From Macrostomum hystrix (lineage: Eukaryota; Platyhelminthes; Macrostomidae), in contig CATNEN010000029.1 of the NCBI GenBank assembly GCA_950097015.1, positions 2,052,001 to 2,116,000 on the forward strand: 64,000 nucleotides of DNA. The letters are read 5' to 3'. The notes below the pieces were generated by a model that saw only the letters and a list, made by a program, of their open reading frames with translations, was not told where the DNA came from and ran no database searches. The position numbers and the translations under genes are program-made. Positions 44,999 through 58,100 of the stretch are shown one piece after another; position 1 is the stretch's first letter, and each line of letters opens with the position of its first letter.

Positions 44999-46100
44999 CA
45001 TCAATAAGACTCTGGGGCTGTGCTGAATGCCATACATCTAGAATCAAGGTTGTCAATTTGCATTAGGAGAATAAATGATTGCCAGTTTATTTATGTGAAA
45101 TTGAACATTAATTAATTGAACATTAATTGAACATTTATTGAACATTAATTACTATAACTAGGCCACATGGCAGAGCTGTGTGACGCACTTGAATATATTT
45201 TAGTCCTTTCCTAACCCAGCCGTGTCCTTGAAGCAAAACGGCGGCGCACTTAGGCTTGTAGCAGTTGGAATCGTGTTGCTGCTTGAGTATTTATTTTTCC
45301 CGTGAGCTTGGCGACTAAACTAAATAGCTTGACCAACTCATTCATATCTCGGTACTGTTGTCCTGCAGGAGGTTGGGGTTGGGTCTAGTTAGATGATCCC
45401 CCATCTTGTGGGAATGCTTTTTTCCTCAGCATAACACAGCTGATTGAGCCGTTGTCATTGTGGGTGTTTGATGCAAAAACATAAGCCAGGAGAACAATCA
45501 TTTGTTCTTCATGGAGTGGACCGTCAGTTTTATCTCTCTCCCAACTAAAACGAATGTTCGCGTTTTTTAGCTTCTATCCCCATTCTATTTTCCATTCTCA
45601 GACGCGATCAGTTGAGTAGAGAATTCAATGCAGTGATGAGGCAGGGCACCCTATCCATCGGTCAGGCTTGGGTCCGCTGTCCCATCCGCAGTTAAATTGA
45701 TAAGTTTAGTCTCGGCCTCCTCAACGGTTGTCAAAACTAAAAACACACAAAAGCCTTCCATATTCCTAGCCCCCGTTATGGATACATTATTGTGACGCTT
45801 ATTTGTATTGCCATGCGGCGGGGTTGCGTTATGAAATTCACGACAATCGTTGCTGCTACTGTGGGAGGAGGTGGAGAGAGAAGAGGGTGACGGAAAATGG
45901 CGGGAGACAGATGAGGGATGGGTAACCATGACAACGATCGCAACAAGCAAATTCGTGGGAGAGCTGGGCATATAGATGCGGGCTTGGTCAGCCAAATCGA
46001 TGGCAACAGCTGCAAGAGCGCAAACTTCACTTTGCTTATAATACCCCGATTAAAAAGGACTCTGGGCCCAGACAAACAGACTTTTCTTACCTGCTCTCTC
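44999..46100. other. Upstream region of the polycystin-like gene
   Basis: No gene recognised. Overlapping minus-strand ORFs at 45651-46102 lack protein-like features. An acceptor-like site ends at 46104 (next entry). Confidence 0.45.
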
Positions 46101-46104
46101 ACAG
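46085..46104 (+). promoter_or_regulatory. Strong splice acceptor 12 nt before the polycystin-like start codon
   Basis: TCTTACCTGCTCTCTCACAG is a near-ideal pyrimidine tract and AG. With only 12 nt between it and the ATG of a signal-peptide exon, it is either a trans-splice (spliced-leader) acceptor or the end of a 5' UTR intron. Confidence 0.6.
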
Positions 46105-46116
46105 TTCAAAGCCGCG

Positions 46117-49100
46117 ATGGCAAACCTGCGGACTGCCATGGCGGCGGCTGCCTTACTGACGATGCCACTGCTCAGCCTGGTGGCAAGTATTGCTGCTGCA
46201 AGTGAGGCCCGATTGTGTTATTTAACAATTGTTACTCACAATTTAATGAGTCCTGGCCTCACATGAGCTTCGCAGCGAAAGATATTGTAGCAGACCTCTC
46301 AGCTCTCTCTCTATATTTGTTGGATTTGGGATTGGTGAGCTGAGTATTTGGGGGGAATGGTAGCTTAAGTTATGAGGGTGAGAATAGGTATTTTCCACGC
46401 TGTTCGGGTTATACCTAAGGTAGCGCTAATGCCCGAGCGGCAAGACACTAGCTACTAACAATGGGAGCGGAATTTACTGCTGCTGGCACGAGGGCTAAGG
46501 TCACTGATCTGGGGCACACAGTCCGTGGGGCGTATCAGGATGGATTGAAGTTGCCTGGTGAACGTCTTTCGCACTCTCACTTACTTTCCTCTATGGGGTC
46601 CGGGATTAGTACAGTCTCATGAGGGATAAGGCGGAGTTTAGGGACTTCAGGGGGGTATTTAGGGAACTTTTAGGTGGACTTCAGATAGACTTCAGGTGGA
46701 CTTTTGGACGGGATTTTAGGACGGTATATTGGGATTTCAAAGGGATCATATAATAGGGTGCATTCGGGGTAAAGAAGGCCGACGAGAGATCTTTGGGAGA
46801 GGATTGGGAAGGCAAAGGTATCTTTAACTGTTTTCCTTTTATTAGGAAAATAACAAAGGAACTCGGTCTATTTAATAGCGAAACAGGAAAAGAGTTAGGA
46901 AGTTTAATCGCTTATATTTCGTCGAGAACGTATAGTAGGTTTAACCAGTGTTATTGGTATGACTGGGGAGCGAGGGAGCAGGTTGAGCAGGTTGAGGAAG
47001 GTTGAGGAAAAAGGTAAAGATCGCATTTATAAATTTCTATATATATATACAAAAAAAATTGGGGTGGGTGCATGTTTCCACTTGCGGGCGAATATTACGG
47101 ACAAAGAGCACTGCGTGAGATTACGATATTTAGCTAGCGCGTGAGGAAAAGTGGCGGGAATTAAAAATGAAAAAAGTCCTAATTTATTCACTGCCTCAAT
47201 ATCCCAAATAATTCCATCCTGAAATCAACTCCTGAGTTTACAAATAACAACTAATAGTAACAAATGACGAGTGATAATGTTAATATTATATGCAGGAGGG
47301 CTGTAAGCACATCATTTGGTGACTCTAGACCCGCATCGAGAATGGAATTCTTCACTTTCCGTTGATCCCTCACACTCACACACTCACACTGATACTGTAC
47401 GCATGCACACACTCAAACAGGTGTGTACATCTGCCCTGACTTTCTCATCTTCAGGCAGTGTACACTTTCACTATCCCTTCGAGGTTGGCCTTTAAGGGTG
47501 TAAATTGCACGACAATTCTGCACCCAAGCCTTCTCGCCGCGGCTGCGCCCCAAATGAATGTGGCCTCGCTGTGGAATCGAACTTTAGACCGCTATGCCAC
47601 TCACCCTCTCAGATTTATACCATTCTCTTGTACAAACCATGGATGAAAGCCCGTACCAGGTGCCCCGAGACAGTCTGATAGACCAGCTCGGATTTTAGCC
47701 AAGAAATAAATTCATAGAATTGTTTGGAACACCCACGGACATTCACTTCGCTGATATGACAAAAATTTCTTGCGTCATCACCTCACACCTTGCACTCCCA
47801 ACATCAAACCGCGCCGTACCTGAAATGCACAGTTCCGCCGGCGACCTGTCGGCAGGTGGCCTTGGTCAACTCCTCCCAGCGGGCCTACCGTCGCAACCCC
47901 GGCCTGCAGGGCGCCAGTCTCACGGATGTTCCACTCTCGGTGGGCACTTGCCTGCTCGTGTGTGCCACTCAAACTGATTTAATCAGGTAAGAAGCGCAAT
48001 TTTCGTTAGGGGCGGGGGTGAAGTGGCCGAGCGGTATCCCTGCAATGTGCCTGGGTACGTTATCTGTGTGCGTGTGTGCTCAGGACCCAGGAGTCAGCAA
48101 AGTGGGCAGAATTGCCTCCTAACTAACAGCGTCCACCCTGTGAATGCTATTATAGTTTAAATATCACTGTTCTTTTGTTTGACCAATTGCTTAACAGTAG
48201 AAGGACCACACATTTATCTTTTTTCTGTACCTTAAAAATATTGTCAACTGTGGGATCATTGTCAACTGTGGGATCATTGTCAACTGGGGGATCATTGTCA
48301 ACTGGGGGATCATTGTCAACTGGGGGATCATTGTCAACTGGGGGATCATTGTCAACTGGGGGATCATTGTCAACTGTGGGATCATTGTCAACTGGGGGAT
48401 CATTGTCAACTGGGGGATCATTGTCAACTGGGGGATCATTGTCAACTGGGGGATCATTGTCAACTGGGGCATCATTGTCAACTGGGGGATCATTGTCAAC
48501 TGGGGGATTATTGTCAACTGCGGGAACATTGTCAACTGGGTTATCATTGTAGCTTTAAAAAAGCTGAAAATACAGCTGCTAAAAAGTATATACTGGACGA
48601 ATTAAAAATATTTCTGCTCCCCGAAGGGGGCAAAACTTGCTAGTCGTTCTTTCTATAATTTACAACTATTCGCCTCTTTACTTGATTATTTTCTTGTCTC
48701 TTCAGCTTTGCGGCTTTCGGCTACAACACCTGCTTCTGTGGCAACGCCAACCACTCAAGCTTGGCAGCTTCCAGCAGCTGCTTCAGCGGCTTGTGCCCCA
48801 GCAACGACTCCTGTTTTGTTGGCGAGCAGAATATCTACGAGGCCCTGGTGCTCAATCCGATTTTCAACGCCACGTTACTGGCGTCCTCAAGTAAGCGATT
48901 GTGACCTTGGAGCATTGTGTAGAATTAACTTTTAATTATTTCAATCCTCCAATATGCAGACCAGCTGCGCTCCGCGTCGTTGATATTCAGCTCGATTCCA
49001 AGCGTGAACGTCAGCGCCTCAACCCGGTTTCCGGCCACTATCTCGGCCGCTGATGTTGATGAACAGGTCAGCGCCTCGCAGCAAGTCGTGACGACAATTT

Positions 49101-52100
49101 CCAATCTGCTGACGGACACCGTCGAGGTCCCCGTGCGGCCGACGTTCAGCAGTAAGTTGGTCTAACTGTCGAGAAACTAAGGAATTTTAAGAAACTAATC
49201 CTTTAGTTTTCTCGGCCTCTCTACAGACCGTCGCGGCTTGGTCTATGCAAGGTACAGGACTAGCGAAGCCTCTGAGCAGAAGACAAAATCTTACAAGGTG
49301 CTCTATCCTGTCGGAGCGAGTTTATCTCTCGAACTGGACTTCGCCAACAACACGCCCGGCTACTATCCGGTGATGCTGGAGTTTCGCGCGCGCGCCAGAA
49401 TCAACCTGGGCTCTAACCTGTCCGCCGAGTTCAATTTCGGCGATGGCAGCTCTAGGCAACAGCTGGCCACCCTGCCTGGTAGGCGACCTGCTGCCAGTGT
49501 AGCGTTGGCTAGAGAAATAATCGATAATTGGGGTAGCCAGTGTAGCGTTTGCTAGAGAAATAATCGATAATTTGGGTAGCCAGTGTAGCGTTGCCTAGAG
49601 AAATAATCGATAATTGGGGTAGCCAGTGCAGCGTTGGCTAGAGAAATAATCGATAATTGGGGTAGCCAGTGTAGCATTGCCTAGAGAAAAATTCGATAAT
49701 TGTGGTAGCTAGTGTAGCGTTGGCTAGAGAAATAATCGATAATTGTGGTAGCCAGTGTAGCGTTAACTAGAGAAATAATCGATAATTGGGGTAGCCAGTG
49801 TACCGTTGCCTAGAGAAATAATCGATAATTGGGGTAGCCAGTGTAGCGTTGCCTAGAGAAATAATCAATAATTGAGGTAGCCAGTGTAGCGTAGGCTAGA
49901 GAAATAATCGATAATAGGGGTAGCCAGTGTAGCATTGCCTAGAAAAATAATCGATAATTGTGGTAGCTAGTGTAGCGTTGGCTAGAGAAATAATCGATAA
50001 TAGGGGTAGCCAGTGTAGCATTGCCTAGAGAAATAATCGATAATTGTGGTAGCTAGTGTAGCGTTGGCTAGAGAAATAATCGATAATTGCGGTAGCCAGT
50101 GTAGCGTTGCCTAGAGAAATAATCAATAATTGAGGTAGCCAGTGTAGCGTAGGCTAGAGAAATAATCGATAATAGGGGTAGCCAGTGTAGCGTTGGCTAG
50201 AGAAATAATCGATAATTGGGGTAGCCAGTGTAGCATTGCCTAGAGAAATAATCGATAATTGTGGTAGCTAGTGTAGCGTTGGCTAGAGAAATAATCGATA
50301 ATTGTGGTAGCTAGTGTAGCTTTTGGATAGAGAAATAATCGATAATTGCGGTAGCCAGTGTAGCGTTGCTTAGAGAAATAATCGATAATTGGGGTAGCCG
50401 ATGTTGCGCTTGGATAGAGAAATAATCGATAATTGGGGTAGCCAGTGTAGCGATGGCTAGAGAAATAATCGATAATTGGGGTAGCCAGTGCAGCGTTGGC
50501 TAGAGAAATAATCGATAATTGGGGTAGGCAGTGTACCGTTGCCTAGAGAAATAATCGATAATTGGGGTAGCCAGTGTAGCGTTGACTAGAGAAATAATCA
50601 ATAATTGGGGTAGCCAGTGTAGCGTTGGCTAGAGAAATAATCGATAATTGGGGTAGCCAGTGTACCGTTGCCTAGAGAAGTAATCAATAATTGGGGTAGC
50701 CAGTGTAGCATTGCCTAGAGAAATAATCAATAATTGGGCTAGCCAGTGTAGGTTTTGGATAGAGAAATAATCGATAATTGGGGTAGCTAGTGTAGCGTTG
50801 CCTAGAGAAATAATCGATAATTGCGGTAGCCAGTGTAGCGTTGCTTAGAGAAATAATCGATAATTGGGGTAGCCGATGTTGCGCTTGGATAGAGAAATAA
50901 TCGATAATTGGGGTAGCCAGTGTAGCGTTGGCTAGAGAAATAATCGATAATTGGGGTAGCCAGTGTAGCGTTGGCTAGAGAAATAATCGATAATTGGGGT
51001 AGCCAGTGTACCGTTGCCTAGAGAAATAATCGATAATTGGGGTAGCCAGTGTAGCGTTGACTAGAGAAATAATCAATAATTGGGGTAGCCAGTGTAGCGT
51101 TGGCTAGAGAAATAATCGATAATTGGGGTAGCCAGTGTACCGTTGCCTAGAGAAGTAATCAATAATTGGGGTAGCCAGTGTAGCTTTTGGATAGAGAAAT
51201 AATCGATAATTGGGGTAGCTAGTGTAGCGTTGCCTAGAGAAATAATCGATAATTGCGGTAGCCAGTGTAGCGTTGCTTAGAGAAATAATCGATAATTGGG
51301 GTAGCCGATGTTGCGCTTGGATAGAGAAATAATCGATAATTGGGGTAGCCAGTGTAGCTTTTGTATAGAGAAAAAATCGATAATTTTGGTAGCCAGTGTA
51401 GCGTTGCCTAGAGAAATAATCGATAATTGGGGTAGCCAGTGTAGCGTTGCCTAAAGAAATAATCGATAATTTTGGTAGCCAGTGTAGCGTTGGCTAGAGA
51501 AATAATCGATAATTGTGGTAGCTAGTGTAGCGTTGGCTAGAGAAATAATCGATAATTGTGGTAGCTAGTGTAGCTTTTGGATAGAGAAATAATCGATAAT
51601 TGGGGTAGCCAGTGTAGCGTTTGGATAGAGAAATATCGATAATTGGGGTAGCCAGTGTAGCTTTTGGATAGAGAAATAATCGATAATTGGGGTAGCCGAT
51701 GTTGCGCTTGGATAGAGAAATAATCGATAATTTTGGTAGCCAGTGTAGCGTTTGCAAGAGAAATAATCGATAATTTGGGTAGCCAGTGTAGCGTTGGCTA
51801 GAGATAATCGATAATTGGGATAGCCGATGTTGCGTTTGGATAGAGAAATAATCGATAATTGGGGTGTGCTGTTCAGAAATCGAGACTTTAGCGTAATTTG
51901 CGGTCTTAATTTGGCTAACAAAAGAAGGACAATTATTGTAATTTATAAAGGTCAGGTAGAAAATATTTGAGTGCAAATTAAACTAGACTTCATTAAATAT
52001 TATTGTGTACTGCTGCAAATAAAGCTCGGTGTGTTCCATACGTGCTCCATTGAAAGCTGAGCCCCTTCCGTTTGCAGATACATTCCCTGTTACCTACCGC

Positions 52101-55100
52101 CGCAGCCTGGAATTCAGCGGCTCACCGGACATGCCGGACCCGCCATTCTCCGTTACTGTCTTTTCTAGCTTCTTCATTGACGCCAACGTAACCATCAGGA
52201 CCGTGGTGCCGCTTGTCAGGGCCACAAAGACAACAGAAATCACCGTGTTGGTGAGCCTCAATAACAATAATAACTCATTACACCTGCCACAATCGGGGCA
52301 GATGAGCAGTCGATAGCACAGCCGCAGCTATTGCGGTCACACCCACCATCAATTACCCCAGCTATTAGCTGAGTGTCTTGCTTGAGGGCACAATTTTTTC
52401 CACTGGAGTCGGGAATCGAACCCCCGACCTTCAAGTCTAGAGCCCAAAGCTCAAACCACTTGACAACATCGCTCTCTAAAAGCCTTAAGAATCAGCATGA
52501 GTCTCAGTGCAGAGTCTAGCAATCCACTTCCTGAATCACCCAGGCCCTCCGACCGATGTGCTCAGCGCCGGCCGTATACTGCAACCGCGCCAACGCCTGC
52601 TCGCAAAACTGCTCGGCGCTGTCCGGCGGCCGCGGCACCGCCTGCGGTTCTCTGAGCAGCGCTGCCTGGTCAAGCGGCCGCCGAATCTGCCGCTCCGGGG
52701 TCCAGCAGCAGCCAGCGCTATTCTCCGGCTCGTACTACATCAGTCAGAGCGTCGTTGTCAATGTCAGCATTTCAGCTGGCGCCTTTCAAAGCGTTCGTCT
52801 GCCAGCTGACGGGCTCAGCCTGCAGCCGGGTGATCTGATCGGCCTCTTAGATCCGCAGTCGGTGGTGATGTGCGAGAACTACACGGAAAACGCCACCGCG
52901 CACTTGGACAAGGAGTTCCTGCTGTCCTGGAACACCAGCTTCGTCGGCAGGATACTAAACGGCTTGCCGGTACTCAGTGTCAACCTGTCGGATCTCAGCA
53001 CCACCAGAACATTCAGGCCCAGCGTCAAGGCGATGCAGTTCTTCGGCAATCGTCAGCTGTCGATGCTAGGCACGCATCGCTACACCAATGTTGGTTGCAA
53101 TTGGACTACAAACTATTGCAACGACGAATACCCGTACAACATCACGGCGTCCATTGTGTCGGGCGTTGATGGCCAAATGGTGGTGTCCAGGCTGCCGCTC
53201 GTTGTGCAGATTCCGCTGATCAACGTCACATTTTCGGCGCCAGATTATTGTAAGATTTTTCTTGTGTTCAGATGTAAAATGTGTCAGATTGGGGATGACC
53301 TGTGTCAGATGGGGATGACCTGTGTCAGATGGGATGACCTTTGTCAGATAGGGATGACCTTTGTCAGATGGGATGACCTGTGTCAGATGGGATGACCTTT
53401 GTCAGATAGGGATGACCTTTGTCAGATGGGATGACCTGTGTCAGATGGGATGACCTTTGTCAGATAGGGATGACCTGTGTCAGATGGGATGACCTGTGTC
53501 AGATGGGATGACCTTTGTCAGATAGGTATGACCTTTGTCAGATGGGGATGACCTGTGTCAGATTGGGGATGACCTGTGTCAGATGGGATGACCTGTGTCA
53601 GATGGGGATTGCCTGTGTCAGATGGGGATGACCTGTGTCAGATGGGGATGACCTGTGTCAGATAACCATTTGATAAAAGTCTCTGAACGAAAATTAAAAA
53701 TTATCAATCGTCAATGCAGACGCGAGCAACGCAAAGGTGCCCTACCAGATTGGTAGTCACAGCGGCAGTAAGCCTGTGTACTCCTGGTCAGTGAATGCCT
53801 CACTAGCTGACTTTAATAACAGCATGCTGAACAGCACTGGCTACAACTTCCCGGCTGACGGATTCTACAATGTCTGTCTGACTACGACAAACAAAGTTTC
53901 GAGCTTCTTTGTCTGCGTGAGTCCGTCTGCTTTATCAGTTGAAAGACCTAGTAGTAGAAGTATTTCGAATACTCACTGCCTACTTCACTGTCTGCTCCCA
54001 AACCGAATAACCGATTTTCGTGAAAGTCCACTAAATGGATAAATCATTTTCACTCTTAACGACAAACCAACTTTCAAAGCTGTCCGACGTATTGTATAAA
54101 CCCATGCGGCGAATCATTTTTGGTTTTAAAAATGAATAAATTAACAATTTAATCAATATTTTGAATCTTTTGGGAGAAAAAGAAAAATGTGGGTATTTGT
54201 AATACCCACATGGTCTTTCTATTGTTAATTCACTAATTAATTCGCTTTTGACCAAGCCGGATAATTGAGATCGAAGCCTCAAACGCACGCCTTTCCTGCA
54301 GCGTACAGTCATCATCCAGCACTCCCTGAAAAATGACACCGTCTTCATCATCCCGGAACTACCACTGTCCACCACGCCTACTAGCCAGGCGCTCTCAACA
54401 ATGTACTTCACCTGGAATGCCACCAACTCGGACGTACCAACAAACGTCAGCGCCGTTATTGAACCCGCCGACGGCGGCGCCCCGGTCCAGATCATTGTGG
54501 ACTGGAGCGTCTCGCGTCGCGTTGTGGAGTACAAGCGCAACTATTCCAGGGGAAGCTATGCCAGAGGTGTGCGAATGTTCAACCAAGTCAGCCAGCTGCA
54601 GAGCAACAATACTCTGGTAGTCCAGGAGACCATCATGGGCCCCGTACTCACAGCATCGGCTTATACTCTGTATCCAGGACAGACCGTTACCTACATCCTA
54701 ACGCTCGCCTGGGGCTCCGACTATACCGCCACGATCAGCTTCGGTGACGGCCGCAACCAGACAGTCACCGTGAATGATAACAATCACACGGCTACGTTCG
54801 TGTACACCTATGCCGCCATCGGAAATTACTCTGCGTCCTGTCGGGTTGTCAACCTCATCAGCCAGGCGTTCGTTTCGCTCGATCGCATCTCCGTCGAGGT
54901 CATGTTTGTGCCCCGCGGCTTCGCCCTGATGGCCCCCGTCATCAGCCTGTTGCGTAGGCCGGAGAACACAACGAACACCGTACTGCAGTTGTGCCGCAAT
55001 GCCACTATCGGCGCCTCGGAGCCGCTCTATGCGGTTTTCTACGACATCGACCTGGGCGACGGGAGTCTGGTCGTCTCCACTGGCAACGCTCTGTTGAACT

Positions 55101-58100
55101 GTGACACTTCCAATAGCGCTAACAACAATGCCTGCTCGGGACAGTTTGGCTCGGGCTTCGCCCACTGCCAGTTTACACCAACCCTGCAGTACCGCTTCCC
55201 TGGTAACGCAAGCTCTTTTATGTGTTCCTTATCAGAAAATCTAAAAAAATAAATAAATAAGAAGAATATAAAAGTTCAGACCTGACACTCACCTATTAGA
55301 CTGCAGACACTCACCTGATAGACCAGACACTCACCAAATTGACCAGACACTCACCTGTTACACCAGACACTCACCTGATACACCAGACACTCACCTGATA
55401 CACCAGACTCTCACATGATAGACCAGACACTCACCTGATACACCAGACACTCACCTGATACACCAGACACTCACCTGATACACCAGGCACCCACCTGATA
55501 GACCAGACACTCACATGATAGACAAGACACTCACATGATAGACAAGACACTCACCTGATAGACCAGACACTCACCTGATAGACCAGACACTCACCTGATA
55601 GACCAGACACTCACCTGATAGACCAGACACTCACCTGTTACACCAGACACTCACCTGATACACCAGACACTCACCTGATACACCAGACACTCACCTGATA
55701 CACCAGACACTCACCTGATACACCAGACTCTCACATGATAGACCAGACACTCACCTGATACACCAGACACTCACCTGATACACCAGACACTCACCTGATA
55801 CACCAGGCACCCACCTGATAGACCAGACACTCACATGATAGACAAGACACTCACATGATAGACAAGACACTCACCTGATACACCAGACACTCACCTGATA
55901 CACCAGACACCCACCTGATAGACCAGACACTCACATGATAGACCAGACACTCACCTAATACACCAGACACTCACCTGATAGACAAGACACTCACCTGATA
56001 CACCTGACACCCACCTGATAGACCAGACACTCACATGATAGACAAGACACTCACCTGATAGACCAGACACCCACCTGATAGACCAGACACTCACATGTTA
56101 GACAAGACACTCACCTGATACACCAGACACTCACATGCTTCTCACGAATTCGCGCAGGCAACTTTACGGCCACAGTCCGGTTGTACAACAGAGCGGGCTC
56201 CCAGACCATCTTGTGGTCGCAGCTCATCTATTCCCAAATCGTGAACCTGAACCGCGAGATCACACTCTACCCGGGTGTTTACACTGGCAACGCCCCTGTG
56301 CAGGCCATGAGCTTGACCTACGCCTATCCCATCGAGTATCCGCTGAAGTTTATCGCTGTCACTCAGTTCGGCCAGCTGTCACCGCTACTGTACAACTGGG
56401 ACTTCGGCGACGGTGGCACATCCGTCACCACAGTGAACTGGATCGAGCGCAAGTTCGACAAGCCGCTGCGATTCACTGTCCGTGTGAATGTGACCAACCC
56501 GCTGGTGTGGCAGGCTGATGCCTACAACATTGAGCTTAAACGGAGCGCTATTGGCGTGAGCGTCGGTGCCAAGGTGGCCACGCCTATGAACTATCCCTAC
56601 GAGGTGACCGTAGACTTTGGTGCCTTCCCAACCAACACCTGCTTCATCATCGACTTCAGCAACTTCGGCACCCGGGTGTCTAAGAATGGCAGCATGCACA
56701 TGTTCGGCTTTGAGTCATTCTGCAACTCCGATCCGTACTTCTCGTCAAGGAAGGCGGCCAGCTACTGGGATACCCACCTGACCGACTTCTACCTGAGTGG
56801 CTACCAGGCCTCACTGACTGGCAAGCCGTTTAGCAAGACCAACATCTACAAGAACTTCGAATACTACGGCGCGGCCACAGTCAGCATGCGAGCAGCCAAT
56901 AGTTTCTCTAGCCAGGACTTTTTCTGGACAATGACCGTATCCAAGGGGTTCTGCTCGGTGCCAGTGCCTAACCTTGCTCCCAGGATGACTGTCACCCAGT
57001 TCTCGCGCAACCAGGATGTGGAAATTGGCGGCGACATGAAAATCTCCTGCTACAACATCAGCACGCATGTCAAGTGGACTATCGAAGAGATGAACAACGG
57101 CACCGGCCTGTGGACTAACTATCAAAGTAATGTGGTGCTGTAAGACGCTACACTCCGACAACCCAGCCAACCAGACAGCCCAGCCAATCCAGAAACCCCA
57201 CCAATCCGCCAACCCCAACCCATCCGCCAACCCCAACCAATCCAGCAATTCCAGCCAATCCGCCACCCCAGCCAATCCACCAAACCCAGCCAATCCGCCA
57301 ACACCAACGAATCCGCCAACCCCAATCAAGCTAAACCCAGCCTATCAAGTCACAGCACAACGTCACAACACCTCCCGAATTTTTCTCCCTCAGCCCAACT
57401 GCAAGCATTCTACACGAAGCACAGGCCCACAGAGAACCTGACGAACCTGTTGGAGGGCGACTGGTCTGGCGCGACGAATCTCCACCTGCGCCGCCTGACC
57501 CTGCCAGCTTACTCGCTGCACTACCTGAAGGCCTACCGGGTCTGCGCGATCGTGGTTATGAACGACGAAATTACAATCAACGCTTCAGAGTGCGTCACAT
57601 TCTACGTGTACAAAGCGGCACTGGAGCCCTGCTTTCGCATGCACTACAGCAAGAACAACATGACCTGGATAGCCGTGGAGAACCCAGCCCAGGCGCCCTA
57701 CGGCTCAGTGCTGCGGCTCGACCCGTCATGCAGTGTTAATCCGAACAAGTTCGAAGCTGATGGCGAGAGGCCCTGCTGGTCATTCGACACCTACTGCAGG
57801 CACGACTGCGAGCAGATCGCGTTCGGAGCCAATTACTCCTACAATGCCAGCGGACAGCAGCTCGGCTGCAGGAAGCCGCGCGTCTCAGGTGGCTTTGTCA
57901 ATGAGAACACCTGCTTTATTGCGCAGTCCCTGGTCACCTGGCACTACCTGAAGCCAGTCAGCTTGGCCGACTGGTCCGCCATCAACGTCACTAGCTCCAG
58001 CTATCCCAACGAAATTGTCAAAGGCGTTTACGACAGAATTCCAGACTGGAAGAGCCAGGCTGCCATTAAAAAGTACAATTATCTGTACTACATAGCCAAC

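Noticed and set aside
45651-46205. Short ORFs on both strands upstream of the polycystin-like gene
   Set aside because: No domains; the plus-strand one overlaps the signal-peptide exon in a different frame, and codon use is unlike confirmed genes.
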